From Betaproteobacteria bacterium (lineage in GTDB: Bacteria > Pseudomonadota > Gammaproteobacteria > Burkholderiales > Burkholderiaceae_A): 39,640 nt of DNA. A model generated the notes under the pieces. The model was given only the letters and a program-made list of their open reading frames with translations. It had not been told where the DNA came from and did no database searches. Positions within the stretch are counted from its first letter, which is position 1. Every line of letters starts with the position of its first letter. The stretch is from NCBI GenBank assembly GCA_016868255.1, contig VGHN01000012.1, forward strand, positions 1 through 39,640, written 5' to 3'. The translations under genes were made by a program, and so were the position numbers. This document shows, in pieces, positions 1 through 9,651 of this stretch.

Positions 1-30
1 AAGTAGTTAACAAAAAAGTTAACTACTTTT
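1..30. terminator. Perfect hairpin, probable bidirectional terminator
   Basis: An 11-bp perfect inverted repeat (1-11 and 18-28) encloses a six-A loop and is followed by a short T run to position 30. On the minus strand the loop reads as six T. It could end the tRNA-Val transcript coming from the right and also an unseen gene to the left of the window. The stem is A/T-rich with few G-C pairs, so its strength as an intrinsic terminator is uncertain. The symmetry itself is seen directly. Confidence 0.65.
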
Positions 31-87
31 GGCTCAGACAGTGGGTGAGGTCAGTGCTGTAGGTCACTGAAAGCGCAGGGTTTGGAG

Positions 88-162
88 TGGTGGACGGCAC
101 AGGGTTCGAACCTGTGACCCCTGCCGTGTGAAGGCAGTGCTCTACCACTGAGCTAGCCGTCC
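88..162 (-). tRNA. tRNA-Val (anticodon CAC)
   Basis: The reverse complement folds as a complete cloverleaf. The acceptor GGACGGC (162-156) pairs with GCCGTCC (98-92), with discriminator A at 91 and an encoded CCA at 90-88. The D arm reads GCTCAGTGGTAGAGC, the anticodon stem is CTGCC/GGCAG, and the T arm is ACAGG-TTCGAAC-CCTGT. The seven-base anticodon loop TTCACAC gives CAC, which reads the valine codon GUG. It is transcribed away from gltX. A minus-strand -10-like GATAAT lies at 177-172, nine bases before the mature 5' end. Confidence 0.96.
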
Positions 163-166
163 AACA

Positions 167-200
167 CGGGGATTATCGCATGGCTGACTTAGAATCCCCG
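167..200. promoter_or_regulatory. Divergent tRNA-Val / gltX promoter region with inverted repeat
   Basis: Only 39 bases separate the tRNA from gltX. A perfect 8-bp inverted repeat, CGGGGATT (167-174) and AATCCCCG (193-200), spans the region. The plus strand has a -10-like TAGAAT at 190-195, six bases before the gltX ATG. The minus strand has GATAAT at 177-172 facing the tRNA. Because of the symmetry, each box has the same CGGGGA hexamer 17 bases upstream, which is not a good sigma-70 -35. The motifs are seen; promoter function is inferred. Confidence 0.5.
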
Positions 201-201
201 C

Positions 202-1611
202 ATGTCCAGACCCGTCCGCACCCGTTTTGCCCCCAGCCCCACAGGCTTTCTGCATGTGGGTGGCGCCCGAACCGCGCTCTACTGTTGGGCCTTTGCTCGC
301 CATCACAAGGGGCAGTTCATCCTTCGAATTGAAGACACAGATCTCGAGCGCTCGACACCCGAGGCGGTGCAGGCCATTCTGGATGGAATGGCTTGGCTGG
401 GTCTTCACCCCGATGAGGGCCCGTTCTATCAGATGCAGCGAATGGATCGATACCGAGAGGTCATTACGCAACTGATTAATAAAGGCCTTGCCTATCACTG
501 CTATTGCTCGCCCGATGAGCTCGAGGCGATGCGAAATGAACAACGCTCTAGAGGCGCCAAGCCTCGATACGATGGCCGCTGGCGCCCAGAGAATGCCTCG
601 CGTCTTGGTCTGACACCCCCCGCCGGCATCGCGCCCGTGGTTCGTTTCCGCAATCCAGACCAGGGCCCAGTGAGTTGGGAAGATGGCGTCAAAGGCCGCA
701 TCAGTATTTCCAATGATGAGTTAGACGACCTCATCATTGCGCGGGGCGATGGCACTCCCACTTATAACTTCTGTGTGGTGGTCGACGATTGGGACATGAC
801 CATCAGTCATGTCATTCGGGGAGATGATCACATCAACAACACGCCGCGTCAGATCAATATTCTCAAGGCCCTCGGCGCAGAACTGCCCGAATACGCCCAT
901 CTGCCCATGATCCATGGTTCCGACGGCGAGAAGCTCTCAAAGCGCCATGGCGCGGTCTCGGTAATGCAGTACGAGGCAGATGGCTACCTGCCGCAGGCCT
1001 TGCTCAACTACTTGGCCCGTCTTGGATGGAGCCATGGAGACGACGAGATCTTCTCGCTGGATCAGTTGGTGGAATGGTTCACGCTTGAGAACTGCAGCAA
1101 ATCCGCGGCCCAATTCGATTTTGAAAAGCTTCGTTGGCTCAACAACCACTACATCAAGCAGCAGCCTATCGATTTTCTCGCAGGCCAACTCAAGGGGCGG
1201 CTTCACGCCGAAGGTCTCAATCCCGAGAATGGTCCCTCGCTGGCGTCGGTCTGTGAACTGCTCCGCGATCGCGCCCATACCCTCTGTGAACTTGCCGAAG
1301 AGGCAGCCATGTTTTTCCGCGAGCCAAAGCCCTCGCGCGAGGCCCTGGCCGAGCGTCTGGTCGGCGAGGTACCCAAGGCAATGAGCGCCTTGTCTGCTCA
1401 AATTCCAGAGTCTCTCGATGCAACCCAGGCATCGGCCCTGATTAAGCAGCAGCTCGCTGACCATGGATTGAAGATGCCCCAGCTCGCCATGGCGCTTCGA
1501 TTGGCCCTGCTGGGCCAGACGGAGACCCCATCCATTGACAGAGTCATGGCAGTTTTGGGCCGTGAGCGCATTCAACGCAGAATCGCCTCGGCCTTGTCTG
1601 CGAGTATCTAA
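202..1611 (+). CDS. gltX: Glutamyl-tRNA synthetase
   Basis: Class I aminoacyl-tRNA synthetase that charges tRNA-Glu with glutamate in the cytoplasm; 469 residues, the usual bacterial length. The N-terminus [14 protein letters not shown] carries the HIGH-type motif at residues 18-21, and the KMSKS-type motif is KLSKR at 244-248 inside [10 protein letters not shown]. The C-terminal part, roughly residues 310-469, is the helical anticodon-binding region. The ATG at 202 is chosen because it directly precedes the conserved [14 protein letters not shown] start. No Shine-Dalgarno sequence is visible. A -10-like TAGAAT ends six bases before the ATG, so the message may be leaderless. aroC follows after 46 bases. 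Confidence 0.97.
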   Translation: MSRPVRTRFAPSPTGFLHVGGARTALYCWAFARHHKGQFILRIEDTDLERSTPEAVQAILDGMAWLGLHPDEGPFYQMQRMDRYREVITQLINKGLAYHCYCSPDELEAMRNEQRSRGAKPRYDGRWRPENASRLGLTPPAGIAPVVRFRNPDQGPVSWEDGVKGRISISNDELDDLIIARGDGTPTYNFCVVVDDWDMTISHVIRGDDHINNTPRQINILKALGAELPEYAHLPMIHGSDGEKLSKRHGAVSVMQYEADGYLPQALLNYLARLGWSHGDDEIFSLDQLVEWFTLENCSKSAAQFDFEKLRWLNNHYIKQQPIDFLAGQLKGRLHAEGLNPENGPSLASVCELLRDRAHTLCELAEEAAMFFREPKPSREALAERLVGEVPKAMSALSAQIPESLDATQASALIKQQLADHGLKMPQLAMALRLALLGQTETPSIDRVMAVLGRERIQRRIASALSASI

Positions 1612-1657
1612 GCGGCTTGGCGCCCAGCCAGTCCCCGAGGGTCTAAACTTCTCATCT

Positions 1658-2749
1658 ATGTCAGGCAATACCTTTGGTCTTCTCTTTGCGGTGACCTCTT
1701 TTGGAGAGTCCCACGGCCCGGCCATTGGCTGCGTGGTCGACGGCTGCCCCCCAGGGCTCGTCCTCTCCGAGGCCGATATTCAGCCCGAGCTCGATCGTCG
1801 CCGGCCTGGCTCCTCCCGCCATGTCACCCAGCGCCAAGAGCCCGATTCAGTTGAGATCCTCTCGGGTGTCTTCGAGGGCAAGACCACTGGTGCGCCGATT
1901 GCGCTACTTATTCGCAATCAAGACCAACGCAGTAAAGACTACGCAGACATCGCACAGACCTTCCGCCCGGGCCATGCCGATTACACCTACTGGCACAAGT
2001 ACGGCATTCGCGACTACCGGGGAGGGGGCCGGTCATCGGCGCGTGAGACCGCAGTGCGCGTGGCTGCCGGGGCCATTGCCAAGAAATGGCTGACCGAGAA
2101 CTTCGGGGTTCAGATTCGAGGCCATATGACGCAACTCGGCGAGATTGCGGTGGCCTTTGAGGGCTGGGACCACGTGCCCAACAATCCATTTTTCGCGGCC
2201 AACACCTCGCAGATCGATGCGCTGGAGTCCTATATGGATGGTCTTCGAAAGGCCGGAGACTCCTGTGGTGCACGCATTGATGTCCAGGCCAGTGGCGTTC
2301 CTGTGGGCTGGGGAGAGCCGGTCTTCGATCGCCTCGATGCAGACATTGCGCACGCCATGATGGGCATCAATGCTGTCAAGGGTGTCGAGATCGGTGCGGG
2401 CTTTGCCAGTGTGGCCCAACGGGGCTCAGAGCATGGGGACGAACTCACCCCCCAGGGCTTCGTGGGCAACAATGCCGGGGGTGTGTTGGGAGGAATCTCC
2501 ACCGGCCAAGACATTACTGTTTCCATTGCCATCAAGCCCACCTCGAGCATTCGCACGCCAAGACGCTCGATTGACCTGCAGGGCAATCCCACCGTTGTAG
2601 AGACCCACGGGCGGCACGACCCCTGTGTGGGCATCCGGGCCACGCCCATTGCCGAGGCCATGCTCGCCTTGGTTCTCATCGACCACGCCCTTCGGCATCG
2701 CGCACAGAATTTGGGCGTCTCGGTGCCCACGCCTCGAATCAAGGGTTGA
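1658..2749 (+). CDS. aroC: Chorismate synthase
   Basis: Catalyses the last shikimate-pathway step, from 5-enolpyruvylshikimate-3-phosphate to chorismate, using reduced FMN. The product has 363 residues, typical of the family. The N-terminal signature FGESHG carries the conserved histidine at residue 19, and [11 protein letters not shown] and [11 protein letters not shown] are the other family signatures. The frame is open upstream to 1535, inside gltX, but homology begins at the ATG at 1658. No clear ribosome site is present. A -10-like TAAACT at 1644-1649 lies eight bases before the ATG, so a leaderless mRNA is possible. The stop codon overlaps the TTG start of the next gene. Chorismate feeds the trp genes further along. 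Confidence 0.97.
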   Translation: MSGNTFGLLFAVTSFGESHGPAIGCVVDGCPPGLVLSEADIQPELDRRRPGSSRHVTQRQEPDSVEILSGVFEGKTTGAPIALLIRNQDQRSKDYADIAQTFRPGHADYTYWHKYGIRDYRGGGRSSARETAVRVAAGAIAKKWLTENFGVQIRGHMTQLGEIAVAFEGWDHVPNNPFFAANTSQIDALESYMDGLRKAGDSCGARIDVQASGVPVGWGEPVFDRLDADIAHAMMGINAVKGVEIGAGFASVAQRGSEHGDELTPQGFVGNNAGGVLGGISTGQDITVSIAIKPTSSIRTPRRSIDLQGNPTVVETHGRHDPCVGIRATPIAEAMLALVLIDHALRHRAQNLGVSVPTPRIKG

Positions 2750-3885
2750 ACGCCGGCGCGCGGCGCGTGGCCGCATTTTTCGGCACTTACTTCGCTTACG
2801 TGGGGCTCTTCTCGCCCTACCTCTCGCTCTGGCTCAACGGACGCGGCTTCTCGCCCACCGAGATTGGCATTCTGGTCTCGCCGATGCAGTGGGCCCGAGT
2901 GGTCGGCCCGCCCGCGTGGGGCTGGCTCGCCGATCATTCAAGCCCTCGCCGCGTGCCGAGAATTGTTCAATGGGCAGCCGTGGCCGCGGCCATCAGTGCC
3001 ACGCTGCTGCTTCTCGATTGGTCCTTCTGGGGGCTCTTTGCGGTGCTCTGTTTGATGAGCTTTTTCTTGAGCGGCCAGATCCCCATTGCCGAATCACTTG
3101 CGCTGCAGACCAGCAAGGGTGACTTGGGTACTTATGGACGCATGCGGGTCTGGGGCTCAATTGGGTTCATTGCGGCGGTTTTGCTTGCCGGTCTCTGGTT
3201 CGACCGAATGGGCGTGGAGACACTGCCAGCCCTGCTCATACTTGCCCTTGCCATTGTTGCGGTCTCGGCCCTGGCGCTGCCCGCTCGCGGGGCCCAACTC
3301 CACGATGAGGCGCCGGTGGGCCTGCGTCTGATTCTTGCCCAGCCCAAGGTTCGGCTGTTTCTTCTTGCCTCGTTTTTGATGCTCCTGGCCCATGCGCCGC
3401 TCTACACGCTCTTCTCACTATGGCTCGAGCAAAACGGCTTCACTCGCACCGAGATTGGCGTGCTCTGGACCCTTGGTGTGCTCGCGGAGATTGTTCTATT
3501 TCAATACCAGCGCCCCTTGTTCGATCGATTGGGGCTCACGCGCTGTTGGGTCGGTGCGTTCTGGGTCACGGCCCTGCGCTTTGGGCTCATTGCGGTCTCT
3601 GGCGGTGGGCTCTTTCTTATTGTCATTGCCCAGCTTTTGCATGCGGTGACATTCGGCGTGCACCACAGTGCCTCCATGGCCTTGGTGCGTGAATGGTTCC
3701 CTGGGCAGGCCCAGGCCAGGGGGCAGGCCCTCTACACCATGGCCTCTTATGGGCTGGGGGGATCCCTGGGCGGAATGGCCACGGGCTGGATCTGGGAGAC
3801 CTTCTCCCCCGAGGCCACATTCATGGTGGCTGTGGCCTTTGCAAGCCTTGGAGGAGTCGTCGCAGCGCGTGCTGCAAAGGCATAA
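2746..3885 (+). CDS. MFS transporter (HcaT / MFS_1-like)
   Basis: Integral membrane protein of 379 residues with about twelve hydrophobic segments in two six-helix halves. The pattern, a short N-terminus running straight into a helix with [12 protein letters not shown] and [10 protein letters not shown] after it, resembles the HcaT/nucleoside-symporter-like branch of the major facilitator superfamily. The substrate cannot be read from sequence. The start is the TTG at 2746, which overlaps the aroC stop as TTGA. The next in-frame ATG lies after the first helix and would truncate the protein, so TTG, or less likely a GTG a few codons on, is preferred. Overlap with aroC suggests translational coupling. 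leuC follows after 43 bases. Confidence 0.85.
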   Translation: MNAGARRVAAFFGTYFAYVGLFSPYLSLWLNGRGFSPTEIGILVSPMQWARVVGPPAWGWLADHSSPRRVPRIVQWAAVAAAISATLLLLDWSFWGLFAVLCLMSFFLSGQIPIAESLALQTSKGDLGTYGRMRVWGSIGFIAAVLLAGLWFDRMGVETLPALLILALAIVAVSALALPARGAQLHDEAPVGLRLILAQPKVRLFLLASFLMLLAHAPLYTLFSLWLEQNGFTRTEIGVLWTLGVLAEIVLFQYQRPLFDRLGLTRCWVGAFWVTALRFGLIAVSGGGLFLIVIAQLLHAVTFGVHHSASMALVREWFPGQAQARGQALYTMASYGLGGSLGGMATGWIWETFSPEATFMVAVAFASLGGVVAARAAKA

Positions 3886-3928
3886 TGTCGGTTTCCCTTT
3901 TTGCAATCGCAAAGCCAAGAGCAAAGCC

Positions 3929-5329
3929 ATGAAAACCCTCTACGACAAGCTTTTTGACGAGCATGTGGTGCTCACCCAGGATGACGGCACCAGCCTGCTC
4001 TATATCGACCGCCATTTGGTGCATGAGGTCACCAGCCCCCAGGCCTTTGAGGGGCTCGACATCGCTGGGCGTTCGCTATGGCGCAACTCGGCCAACTTGG
4101 CCGTGGTCGACCACAATGTGCCCACCACCAACCGTAACCAAGGCATTGCCGACCCCATCTCCCGGCTTCAGGTCGAGACCCTCGATGCCAATGCCGCCCG
4201 ACACGACATCACCTACTTTGGTCTGAAGGACCATCGCCAGGGAATTGTTCACGTGATTGGGCCCGAGCAGGGCGCCACACTTCCTGGAATGACTGTGGTC
4301 TGTGGCGATTCGCACACCAGCACCCATGGGGCACTGGCTTGCCTGGCCTTTGGAATCGGCACCTCCGAGGTGGAGCATGTGCTGGCCACCCAGTGTTTGC
4401 TCATGAAGAAGGCCAAGAATATGCAGGTGCGTGTCGATGGTGTGCTGCCCTTGGGAGTCACCGCCAAGGACATCGTGCTCGCCGTGATTGGAAAGATCGG
4501 AACGGCTGGTGGAACGGGCTACGCCATTGAGTTTGCTGGAAGCGCCATTCGTGGCCTCTCCATTGAAGGTCGCATGACCATCTGCAATATGGCCATTGAG
4601 GCCGGCGCACGCGCGGGCATGGTGGCCTTCGATGACAACACACTCAACTATGTGAAGGGCCGTCCACTGTCGCCGACTGGTGCGGCATGGGACCAGGCCC
4701 TGGCCTACTGGAAGACGCTGCACTCCGATGAGGGTGCGACGTTTGATCGAGTGGTTGAGATCCCAGCCGAGTCCATCGAGCCGCAGGTCACCTGGGGCAC
4801 CTCGCCCGAGATGGTGCTGCCCGTGGGCGCCTCGGTTCCAGATCCTGCCAAAGAGGCCGATCCCACCCGCAAAGAGGGCATGGAGCGCGCGCTTCACTAT
4901 ATGGGCCTTGCCCCTAATACACCGCTCACGCAGATTCATGTCGACAAGGTCTTCATCGGTTCCTGCACCAACTCGCGCATTGAAGATATTCGTGCCGCCG
5001 CCAAGGTGGTTCAGGGCAAGCGCAAGGCCAACTCCGTGAAGCTTGCGCTTGTGGTGCCAGGCTCTGGTCTGGTGAAGGCGCAGGCCGAGGCCGAGGGGCT
5101 TGACAAGGTATTTACCGCTGCGGGCTTTGAGTGGAGAGAGCCAGGCTGCTCCATGTGCCTGGCCATGAATGCCGATCGTCTTGAACCTGGCGAGCGTTGT
5201 GCCTCCACAAGCAATCGCAACTTCGAAGGCCGACAAGGCGCAGGGGGCCGCACGCATTTGGTCTCGCCTGCCATGGCTGCGGCCGCAGCCATTGCCGGCC
5301 ATTTTGTTGATGTCAGGAGCATGGCATGA
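3929..5329 (+). CDS. leuC: 3-isopropylmalate dehydratase, large subunit
   Basis: Large subunit of the aconitase-type enzyme that isomerises 2-isopropylmalate to 3-isopropylmalate in leucine synthesis; it acts with LeuD. It has 466 residues, the standard length. The three 4Fe-4S ligands are visible: Cys346 in GSCTNSR, and Cys407 and Cys410 in CSMC. The frame stays open upstream into the transporter gene, but the family N-terminus [14 protein letters not shown] fixes the start at 3929. No obvious Shine-Dalgarno sequence is seen. The stop overlaps leuD (ATGA). In some Burkholderiales an entericidin gene sits between leuC and leuD (from memory); here there is none. Confidence 0.97.
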   Translation: MKTLYDKLFDEHVVLTQDDGTSLLYIDRHLVHEVTSPQAFEGLDIAGRSLWRNSANLAVVDHNVPTTNRNQGIADPISRLQVETLDANAARHDITYFGLKDHRQGIVHVIGPEQGATLPGMTVVCGDSHTSTHGALACLAFGIGTSEVEHVLATQCLLMKKAKNMQVRVDGVLPLGVTAKDIVLAVIGKIGTAGGTGYAIEFAGSAIRGLSIEGRMTICNMAIEAGARAGMVAFDDNTLNYVKGRPLSPTGAAWDQALAYWKTLHSDEGATFDRVVEIPAESIEPQVTWGTSPEMVLPVGASVPDPAKEADPTRKEGMERALHYMGLAPNTPLTQIHVDKVFIGSCTNSRIEDIRAAAKVVQGKRKANSVKLALVVPGSGLVKAQAEAEGLDKVFTAAGFEWREPGCSMCLAMNADRLEPGERCASTSNRNFEGRQGAGGRTHLVSPAMAAAAAIAGHFVDVRSMA

Positions 5330-5994
5330 AGCCTTTGACGATTCACCAAGGATTGGTGCTTCCCATGGACCGTGCGAACGTGGACACCGATGCAATCATC
5401 CCCAAGCAGTTTTTAAAGTCGATCAAGCGAGCAGGCTTTGGACCTTACTTGTTCGATGCCTGGCGTTATGCAGACGAAGGCCAGCCCGGAATGGACTGCA
5501 GCAAGCGCGCCCTGCGCGAAGAATTCGTTCTGAACTTGCCCCGCTACAAAGGCGCGAGCATTCTCTTGGCTCGGCAAAACTTTGGCTGTGGCTCGTCACG
5601 CGAGCATGCACCCTGGGCATTGGAAGACTATGGCTTTCGGGTGCTCATTGCCCCCTCGTATGCCGACATCTTCTTTAACAACTGCCAGAAGAACGGCATC
5701 CTGCCCATCGTGCTCTCGGAGACCGATGTGCAGCAACTCTTTGACATGACCGCTGCATCCCCCGGATTTGAGCTGCGGGTAGACCTTGAGAAGCAGACCG
5801 TTGCATCCATAGATGGGTCATTCTCGAGAAGTTTCGAGGTCGACACATTTAGGAAGTACTGCCTGCTCAATGGCCTAGATGACATTGGTCTAACGCTTCA
5901 GAAGGCCGATCAGATTCGCGCCTTTGAGTCCAAGCGACTTGCGGCCAAGCCATGGCTCGGCACCGATCTGCACAAGACACTGAGGACATCATGA
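5326..5994 (+). CDS. leuD: 3-isopropylmalate dehydratase, small subunit
   Basis: Small (swivel-domain) subunit that completes the active site of LeuC in leucine biosynthesis. It has 222 residues, close to the usual 200-220. Family signatures include the N-terminal [14 protein letters not shown] and [15 protein letters not shown]. The ATG at 5326 overlaps the leuC stop as ATGA, and its own stop overlaps leuB in the same way. The three genes are therefore very likely co-translated from one mRNA. Confidence 0.97.
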   Translation: MKPLTIHQGLVLPMDRANVDTDAIIPKQFLKSIKRAGFGPYLFDAWRYADEGQPGMDCSKRALREEFVLNLPRYKGASILLARQNFGCGSSREHAPWALEDYGFRVLIAPSYADIFFNNCQKNGILPIVLSETDVQQLFDMTAASPGFELRVDLEKQTVASIDGSFSRSFEVDTFRKYCLLNGLDDIGLTLQKADQIRAFESKRLAAKPWLGTDLHKTLRTS

Positions 5995-7076
5995 GAATTA
6001 TCAAGGTTGCCGTATTGCCAGGCGATGGCATCGGCCCAGAAATCACTGCACAGGCGGTGGCGGTGCTTCACCGCCTGGCCTCACAGGGCTGCTTTTCATT
6101 GGAGATGGATGAGGCCCCAGTGGGTGGGGCGGGCTACCGTGCGAGCGGTCATCCGCTGCCCGAGGCCACCCTTCGTTTATGCAAGTCGGCCGATGCCATT
6201 TTGTTTGGCGCGGTAGGCGACTTTAGCCTCGATACCCTGCCGCGCGAGTTGCGCCCTGAGCAGGCCATTCTTGGGCTTCGCAAGGAACTCTCTCTTTTTG
6301 CAAACCTTCGTCCCGCGATAATTTATCCAGAGCTCGCAGGCGCCTCCACCTTGAAGCCCGAGGTGGTCTCGGGCCTCGATCTACTGATCCTTCGAGAGCT
6401 CACCGGTGATATTTACTTTGGTCAGCCCCGCGGTGTTCGCACGCTTGAAAACGGCGAGCGCGAGGGCTTTGACACCATGGTCTACCGTGAGAGCGAAATC
6501 ATTCGCATTGGCCGAGTGGCGTTTGATGCCGCACGCAAGCGTGGCCGGCGGCTCTGCTCGGTCGACAAGGCCAATGTTCTCGAGACCACTCAGCTCTGGC
6601 GAGATGTCATGACCGCGCTTGGCAAGGAGTACCCCGATGTTGAGCTCAGTCACATGTATGTCGACAACGCGGCCATGCAGTTGCTCAAGAACCCCAAGCA
6701 GTTCGACGTCCTTGTCACCGGCAACATGTTCGGCGACATCCTCTCCGATGAGGCCTCGATGCTCACGGGTTCGATTGGCATGCTGCCCTCGGCCTCGCTC
6801 GATGCAAATAATAAGGGGCTCTATGAGCCCATTCACGGCTCGGCCCCCGACATTGCTGGCAAGGATCTCGCAAACCCCTTGGCCACCATTTTGTCGGCCG
6901 CAATGATGCTGCGTTATAGCTTTGATATGTCGGCCGAGGCCGATCGCATTGAGGCGGCGGTGCGCAAGGTCTTGGCCGATGGCCTGGCCACGGGCGACAT
7001 CGATCGGCCGGGTTCGAAGCGTGTGGGAACGGCCGCCATGGGTTCGGCCGTGGTGGCGGCATTGGGAGTGCAATGA
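5991..7076 (+). CDS. leuB: 3-isopropylmalate dehydrogenase
   Basis: NAD-dependent beta-decarboxylating dehydrogenase that turns 3-isopropylmalate into the 2-oxoisocaproate precursor of leucine. It has 361 residues, the normal length. Signatures include [11 protein letters not shown] at the N-terminus, the metal/substrate region [20 protein letters not shown], and the NAD-site motif [13 protein letters not shown]. The frame is open 13 codons upstream within leuD, but homology starts at the ATG at 5991, which overlaps the leuD stop. The gene runs into asd by a further four-base overlap. Confidence 0.97.
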   Translation: MRIIKVAVLPGDGIGPEITAQAVAVLHRLASQGCFSLEMDEAPVGGAGYRASGHPLPEATLRLCKSADAILFGAVGDFSLDTLPRELRPEQAILGLRKELSLFANLRPAIIYPELAGASTLKPEVVSGLDLLILRELTGDIYFGQPRGVRTLENGEREGFDTMVYRESEIIRIGRVAFDAARKRGRRLCSVDKANVLETTQLWRDVMTALGKEYPDVELSHMYVDNAAMQLLKNPKQFDVLVTGNMFGDILSDEASMLTGSIGMLPSASLDANNKGLYEPIHGSAPDIAGKDLANPLATILSAAMMLRYSFDMSAEADRIEAAVRKVLADGLATGDIDRPGSKRVGTAAMGSAVVAALGVQ

Positions 7077-8206
7077 TGGCTGCAAATCGTTTGGGTCTGG
7101 TTGGTTGGCGCGGCATGGTGGGCTCCGTGCTCATGCAGCGCATGCAAGAAGAGGGCGATTTCAAGAAGATTGTCCCCACCTTTTTCTCGACCTCGAATGC
7201 GGGGGCCGCAGCGCCGGTGTTCGAGGGCCATAAGGGAACCCTTCAATCGGCAGATGATGTCGATGCCCTTGCAGCCCAGGACATGGTGATCAGCTGTCAG
7301 GGCGGCGATTACACCAACCACATCTACCCCAAGCTTCGCGCCACTGGCTGGAAGGGCCACTGGATCGATGCGGCCTCTGCACTTCGCATGAAGGACGAGG
7401 CGGTACTCATTCTCGATCCTGTTAATCGAGCGGTGATCGATGCCGCCTTGAACAAGGGCACAAACACCTGGGTGGGGGGCAACTGCACTGTGAGCCTGAT
7501 GCTCATGGCAATGGGTGGGTTGTTTCGCGCGGGCCTGGTGGAGTGGATGTCGGTCATGAGTTATCAGGCCGCATCGGGCGCCGGTGCGCAGAATATGCGT
7601 GAATTGCTCGAGCAGATGGGAGCATTGCATGCCAGTGTGCAGAAGGAGCTGGCCGACCCAGGCTCGGCCATTCTGGAGATCGATCGAAAGGTCACCGACA
7701 CCCTGCGCAGCCCTGGCTTTCCGGTGACCAATTTCAGGGGCGTTCCCCTGGCGGGCAGCCTCATTCCATGGATCGATGTGCCAGTTGAGCATGGGCAATC
7801 GAAGGAGGAATGGAAAGGTGGGGCCGAGGCCAACAAGATTCTTGGCAACCCTGCGTTTCGCTCGCCAGGGTCGGTGCCCATCGATGGCTTGTGTGTTCGC
7901 GTTGGTGCCATGCGTTGTCATTCCCAGGCACTCACCGTGAAGTTGCGCAAAGACCTGCCTCTCGCCGAGATCGAGTCGCTAATTGCCTCGGCCAATGACT
8001 GGGTCAGGCTTATTCCCAATGAGCGCGAGGCCACCGAGCGCGGGCTTACGCCTGCCGCCGTGAGTGGGTCATTGCACATTCCCATTGGTCGGGTGCGCAA
8101 GCTCGCCATGGGGCCTGAGTTCATCTCTGCCTTTACCTGCGGAGACCAACTCCTCTGGGGTGCGGCCGAGCCCTTGCGACGCATGCTTCGCATTCTGTTG
8201 GACTAG
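7073..8206 (+). CDS. asd: Aspartate-semialdehyde dehydrogenase
   Basis: NADPH-dependent reduction of aspartyl phosphate to aspartate semialdehyde, the branch point to lysine/diaminopimelate, methionine and threonine. It has 377 residues, as in the Gram-negative branch of the family. The N-terminal Rossmann motif is [10 protein letters not shown], and the catalytic cysteine is Cys138 in GGNCTVS. The first ATG (7073) overlaps the leuB stop; a second ATG follows at once at 7076, so the start could shift by one codon. dapA at 36724 and metZ at 16789 use its product line. It is followed after nine bases by truA, where relatives usually carry fimV. Confidence 0.97.
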   Translation: MMAANRLGLVGWRGMVGSVLMQRMQEEGDFKKIVPTFFSTSNAGAAAPVFEGHKGTLQSADDVDALAAQDMVISCQGGDYTNHIYPKLRATGWKGHWIDAASALRMKDEAVLILDPVNRAVIDAALNKGTNTWVGGNCTVSLMLMAMGGLFRAGLVEWMSVMSYQAASGAGAQNMRELLEQMGALHASVQKELADPGSAILEIDRKVTDTLRSPGFPVTNFRGVPLAGSLIPWIDVPVEHGQSKEEWKGGAEANKILGNPAFRSPGSVPIDGLCVRVGAMRCHSQALTVKLRKDLPLAEIESLIASANDWVRLIPNEREATERGLTPAAVSGSLHIPIGRVRKLAMGPEFISAFTCGDQLLWGAAEPLRRMLRILLD

Positions 8207-8215
8207 CCCACTCCC

Positions 8216-8977
8216 ATGCGCCTTGCCATGGGCCTGGCCTACGACGGCACCGACTTTCGTGGTTACCAGACCCAGCCCGACGGACAGACGGTGCAGGACA
8301 TGCTCGAGCGGGCACTTGCTCTTTTCTGTGAGACCGAAGTGCCCACAGTGGCTGCGGGTCGAACCGATGCGGGGGTTCATGCGCAAGGGCAGGTGATTCA
8401 TCTCGATGCACCCTGTGAACGCCCGCTCTGGAATTGGGTGAGGGGCGTCAATAGCCACCTGCCAGAGGCGATTAGGGTGAGGTGGGCGGCCCATGTGGCC
8501 GACGATTTTCACGCGCGGTTCTCCGCACGCGCCCGGCGTTACCGCTACCGCATCTACAACGACCCAGTCGATTGCCCGATGCATCAGCGCTTTGCGACAT
8601 GGGTCTTCCAGCCTCTCGATGTAGAGGCCATGCAGGTCGCCAGTCAGTGTCTCATTGGAGAGCATGACTTCTCGGCCTTTCGTGCGGCCGAATGCCAGGC
8701 CCAGTCGCCCCTGCGTCGACTCGATGTCTGCGAGTGGCAGCGCAAGGGGTCTGAGGTGATTCTTGAGATTGAGGCCAATGCCTTTCTCCACCATATGGTG
8801 CGAAACATTGTGGGCAGCCTGGTAGAGATTGGCCGTGGGGCCCAGCCAGTGGAATGGATGCAAGAACTCTTAAAGGGCCGCGATCGCGAGGTTGCCGGTC
8901 GAACGTTCCCCCCGCAGGGGCTATGCCTGGCGAGTGTGTCGTACGATTGCTCCTTTCAAACCGAGCCACTGCGATGA
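8216..8977 (+). CDS. truA: tRNA pseudouridine(38-40) synthase
   Basis: Converts uridines 38-40 in the anticodon stem-loop of many tRNAs to pseudouridine. It has 253 residues, slightly short but normal. The catalytic aspartate is Asp51 in GRTDAGVHA, and later signatures include RYRYRIYN, EHDFSAFRA and NAFLHHMVRNIVG. The ATG at 8216 fits the family N-terminus (MRLAMGLAYDGTDFRGYQ). The stop overlaps the trpF start as ATGA, so the two are probably translationally coupled. truA-trpF is a common betaproteobacterial pair. Confidence 0.97.
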   Translation: MRLAMGLAYDGTDFRGYQTQPDGQTVQDMLERALALFCETEVPTVAAGRTDAGVHAQGQVIHLDAPCERPLWNWVRGVNSHLPEAIRVRWAAHVADDFHARFSARARRYRYRIYNDPVDCPMHQRFATWVFQPLDVEAMQVASQCLIGEHDFSAFRAAECQAQSPLRRLDVCEWQRKGSEVILEIEANAFLHHMVRNIVGSLVEIGRGAQPVEWMQELLKGRDREVAGRTFPPQGLCLASVSYDCSFQTEPLR

Positions 8978-9651
8978 GAACACGGGTCAAGATATGTGGG
9001 CTCACCCGGGCCGAGGACGTGCGTGCTGCGGTGGCCGCGGGCGCCGATGCCATTGGCCTGGTCTTCTACCCCGAGTCCCCCCGTGCCTTGGGCATGGAGG
9101 CAGCCCGGGCCCTGCTCCAAGATGTCCCGCCTTGGGTCGCCCGGGTGGGGCTCTTTGTCAATGCCAATCGCGCCAATATTCTGGAGACGGCCCAGGCCGT
9201 GGGCCTCTCGCATCTGCAACTCCATGGCGACGAGTCGCCCGCCGATTGCCAGGGGCTCGGACTGCCCGTGATTAAAGCCATACGGGTCAATGCCGCCCTG
9301 GTCGCTGACTCGTCCGGACTGATAAAATTGGTCTCTGGCTTTCGGGGTTGCGCTGGCCTCTTGTTCGACTCGGATTCTGCGGGATTCGGGGGCAGTGGAG
9401 AGGCCTTCGAGTGGAGCGCACTCTCGCCACTTCTAGAGCAACTGGGGTCGCGTTGGGTCCTCAGTGGGGGCCTGGGGCCCGAGAGTGTTGTGAGAGCCAT
9501 TGCGCAGCTGGCACCCCCCGCGGTCGATGTCTCCTCGGGGGTTGAGCAACGAATTGGAGATGTTGTGCAGAAGGGCATAAAGGATGCCCTTCGCATTGAA
9601 GCATTTATGACGGCGGTCGCCGAGGCGGACCGCAAAAGGAGAGTGTTGTGA
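8974..9651 (+). CDS. trpF: Phosphoribosylanthranilate isomerase
   Basis: Amadori rearrangement of N-(5-phosphoribosyl)anthranilate in tryptophan synthesis; a TIM-barrel enzyme of 225 residues. The catalytic cysteine is Cys8 in the N-terminal KICGLT motif. QLHGDE and the phosphate-binding VDVSSGVE near the C-terminus are also clear. The frame is open 40 codons upstream inside truA, but homology and the ATGA overlap set the start at 8974. The stop overlaps the GTG start of trpB. trpE, trpG, trpD and trpC are not in this window. Confidence 0.97.
   Translation: MRTRVKICGLTRAEDVRAAVAAGADAIGLVFYPESPRALGMEAARALLQDVPPWVARVGLFVNANRANILETAQAVGLSHLQLHGDESPADCQGLGLPVIKAIRVNAALVADSSGLIKLVSGFRGCAGLLFDSDSAGFGGSGEAFEWSALSPLLEQLGSRWVLSGGLGPESVVRAIAQLAPPAVDVSSGVEQRIGDVVQKGIKDALRIEAFMTAVAEADRKRRVL

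Noticed and set aside
51-70. A 6-bp hairpin (TCAGTG/CACTGA) downstream of tRNA-Val
   Set aside because: The stem is short, has an eight-base loop and no T run on either strand. The hairpin at 1-30 is the better terminator.
937-1725. A 262-codon minus-strand frame opposite gltX and the aroC start
   Set aside because: It lies wholly over conserved coding sequence, crosses a gene junction, and shows no motif.
3668-3928. An in-frame extension of leuC into the transporter gene
   Set aside because: The extra 87 residues are Pro/Trp-rich out-of-frame translation of the transporter; LeuC normally begins MKTLYDKLF.
4076-5395. A 439-codon open frame on the minus strand opposite leuC
   Set aside because: leuC is certain on the other strand. 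The antisense frame has no recognisable domain, and its composition is what the complement of a G+C-rich biased gene gives.
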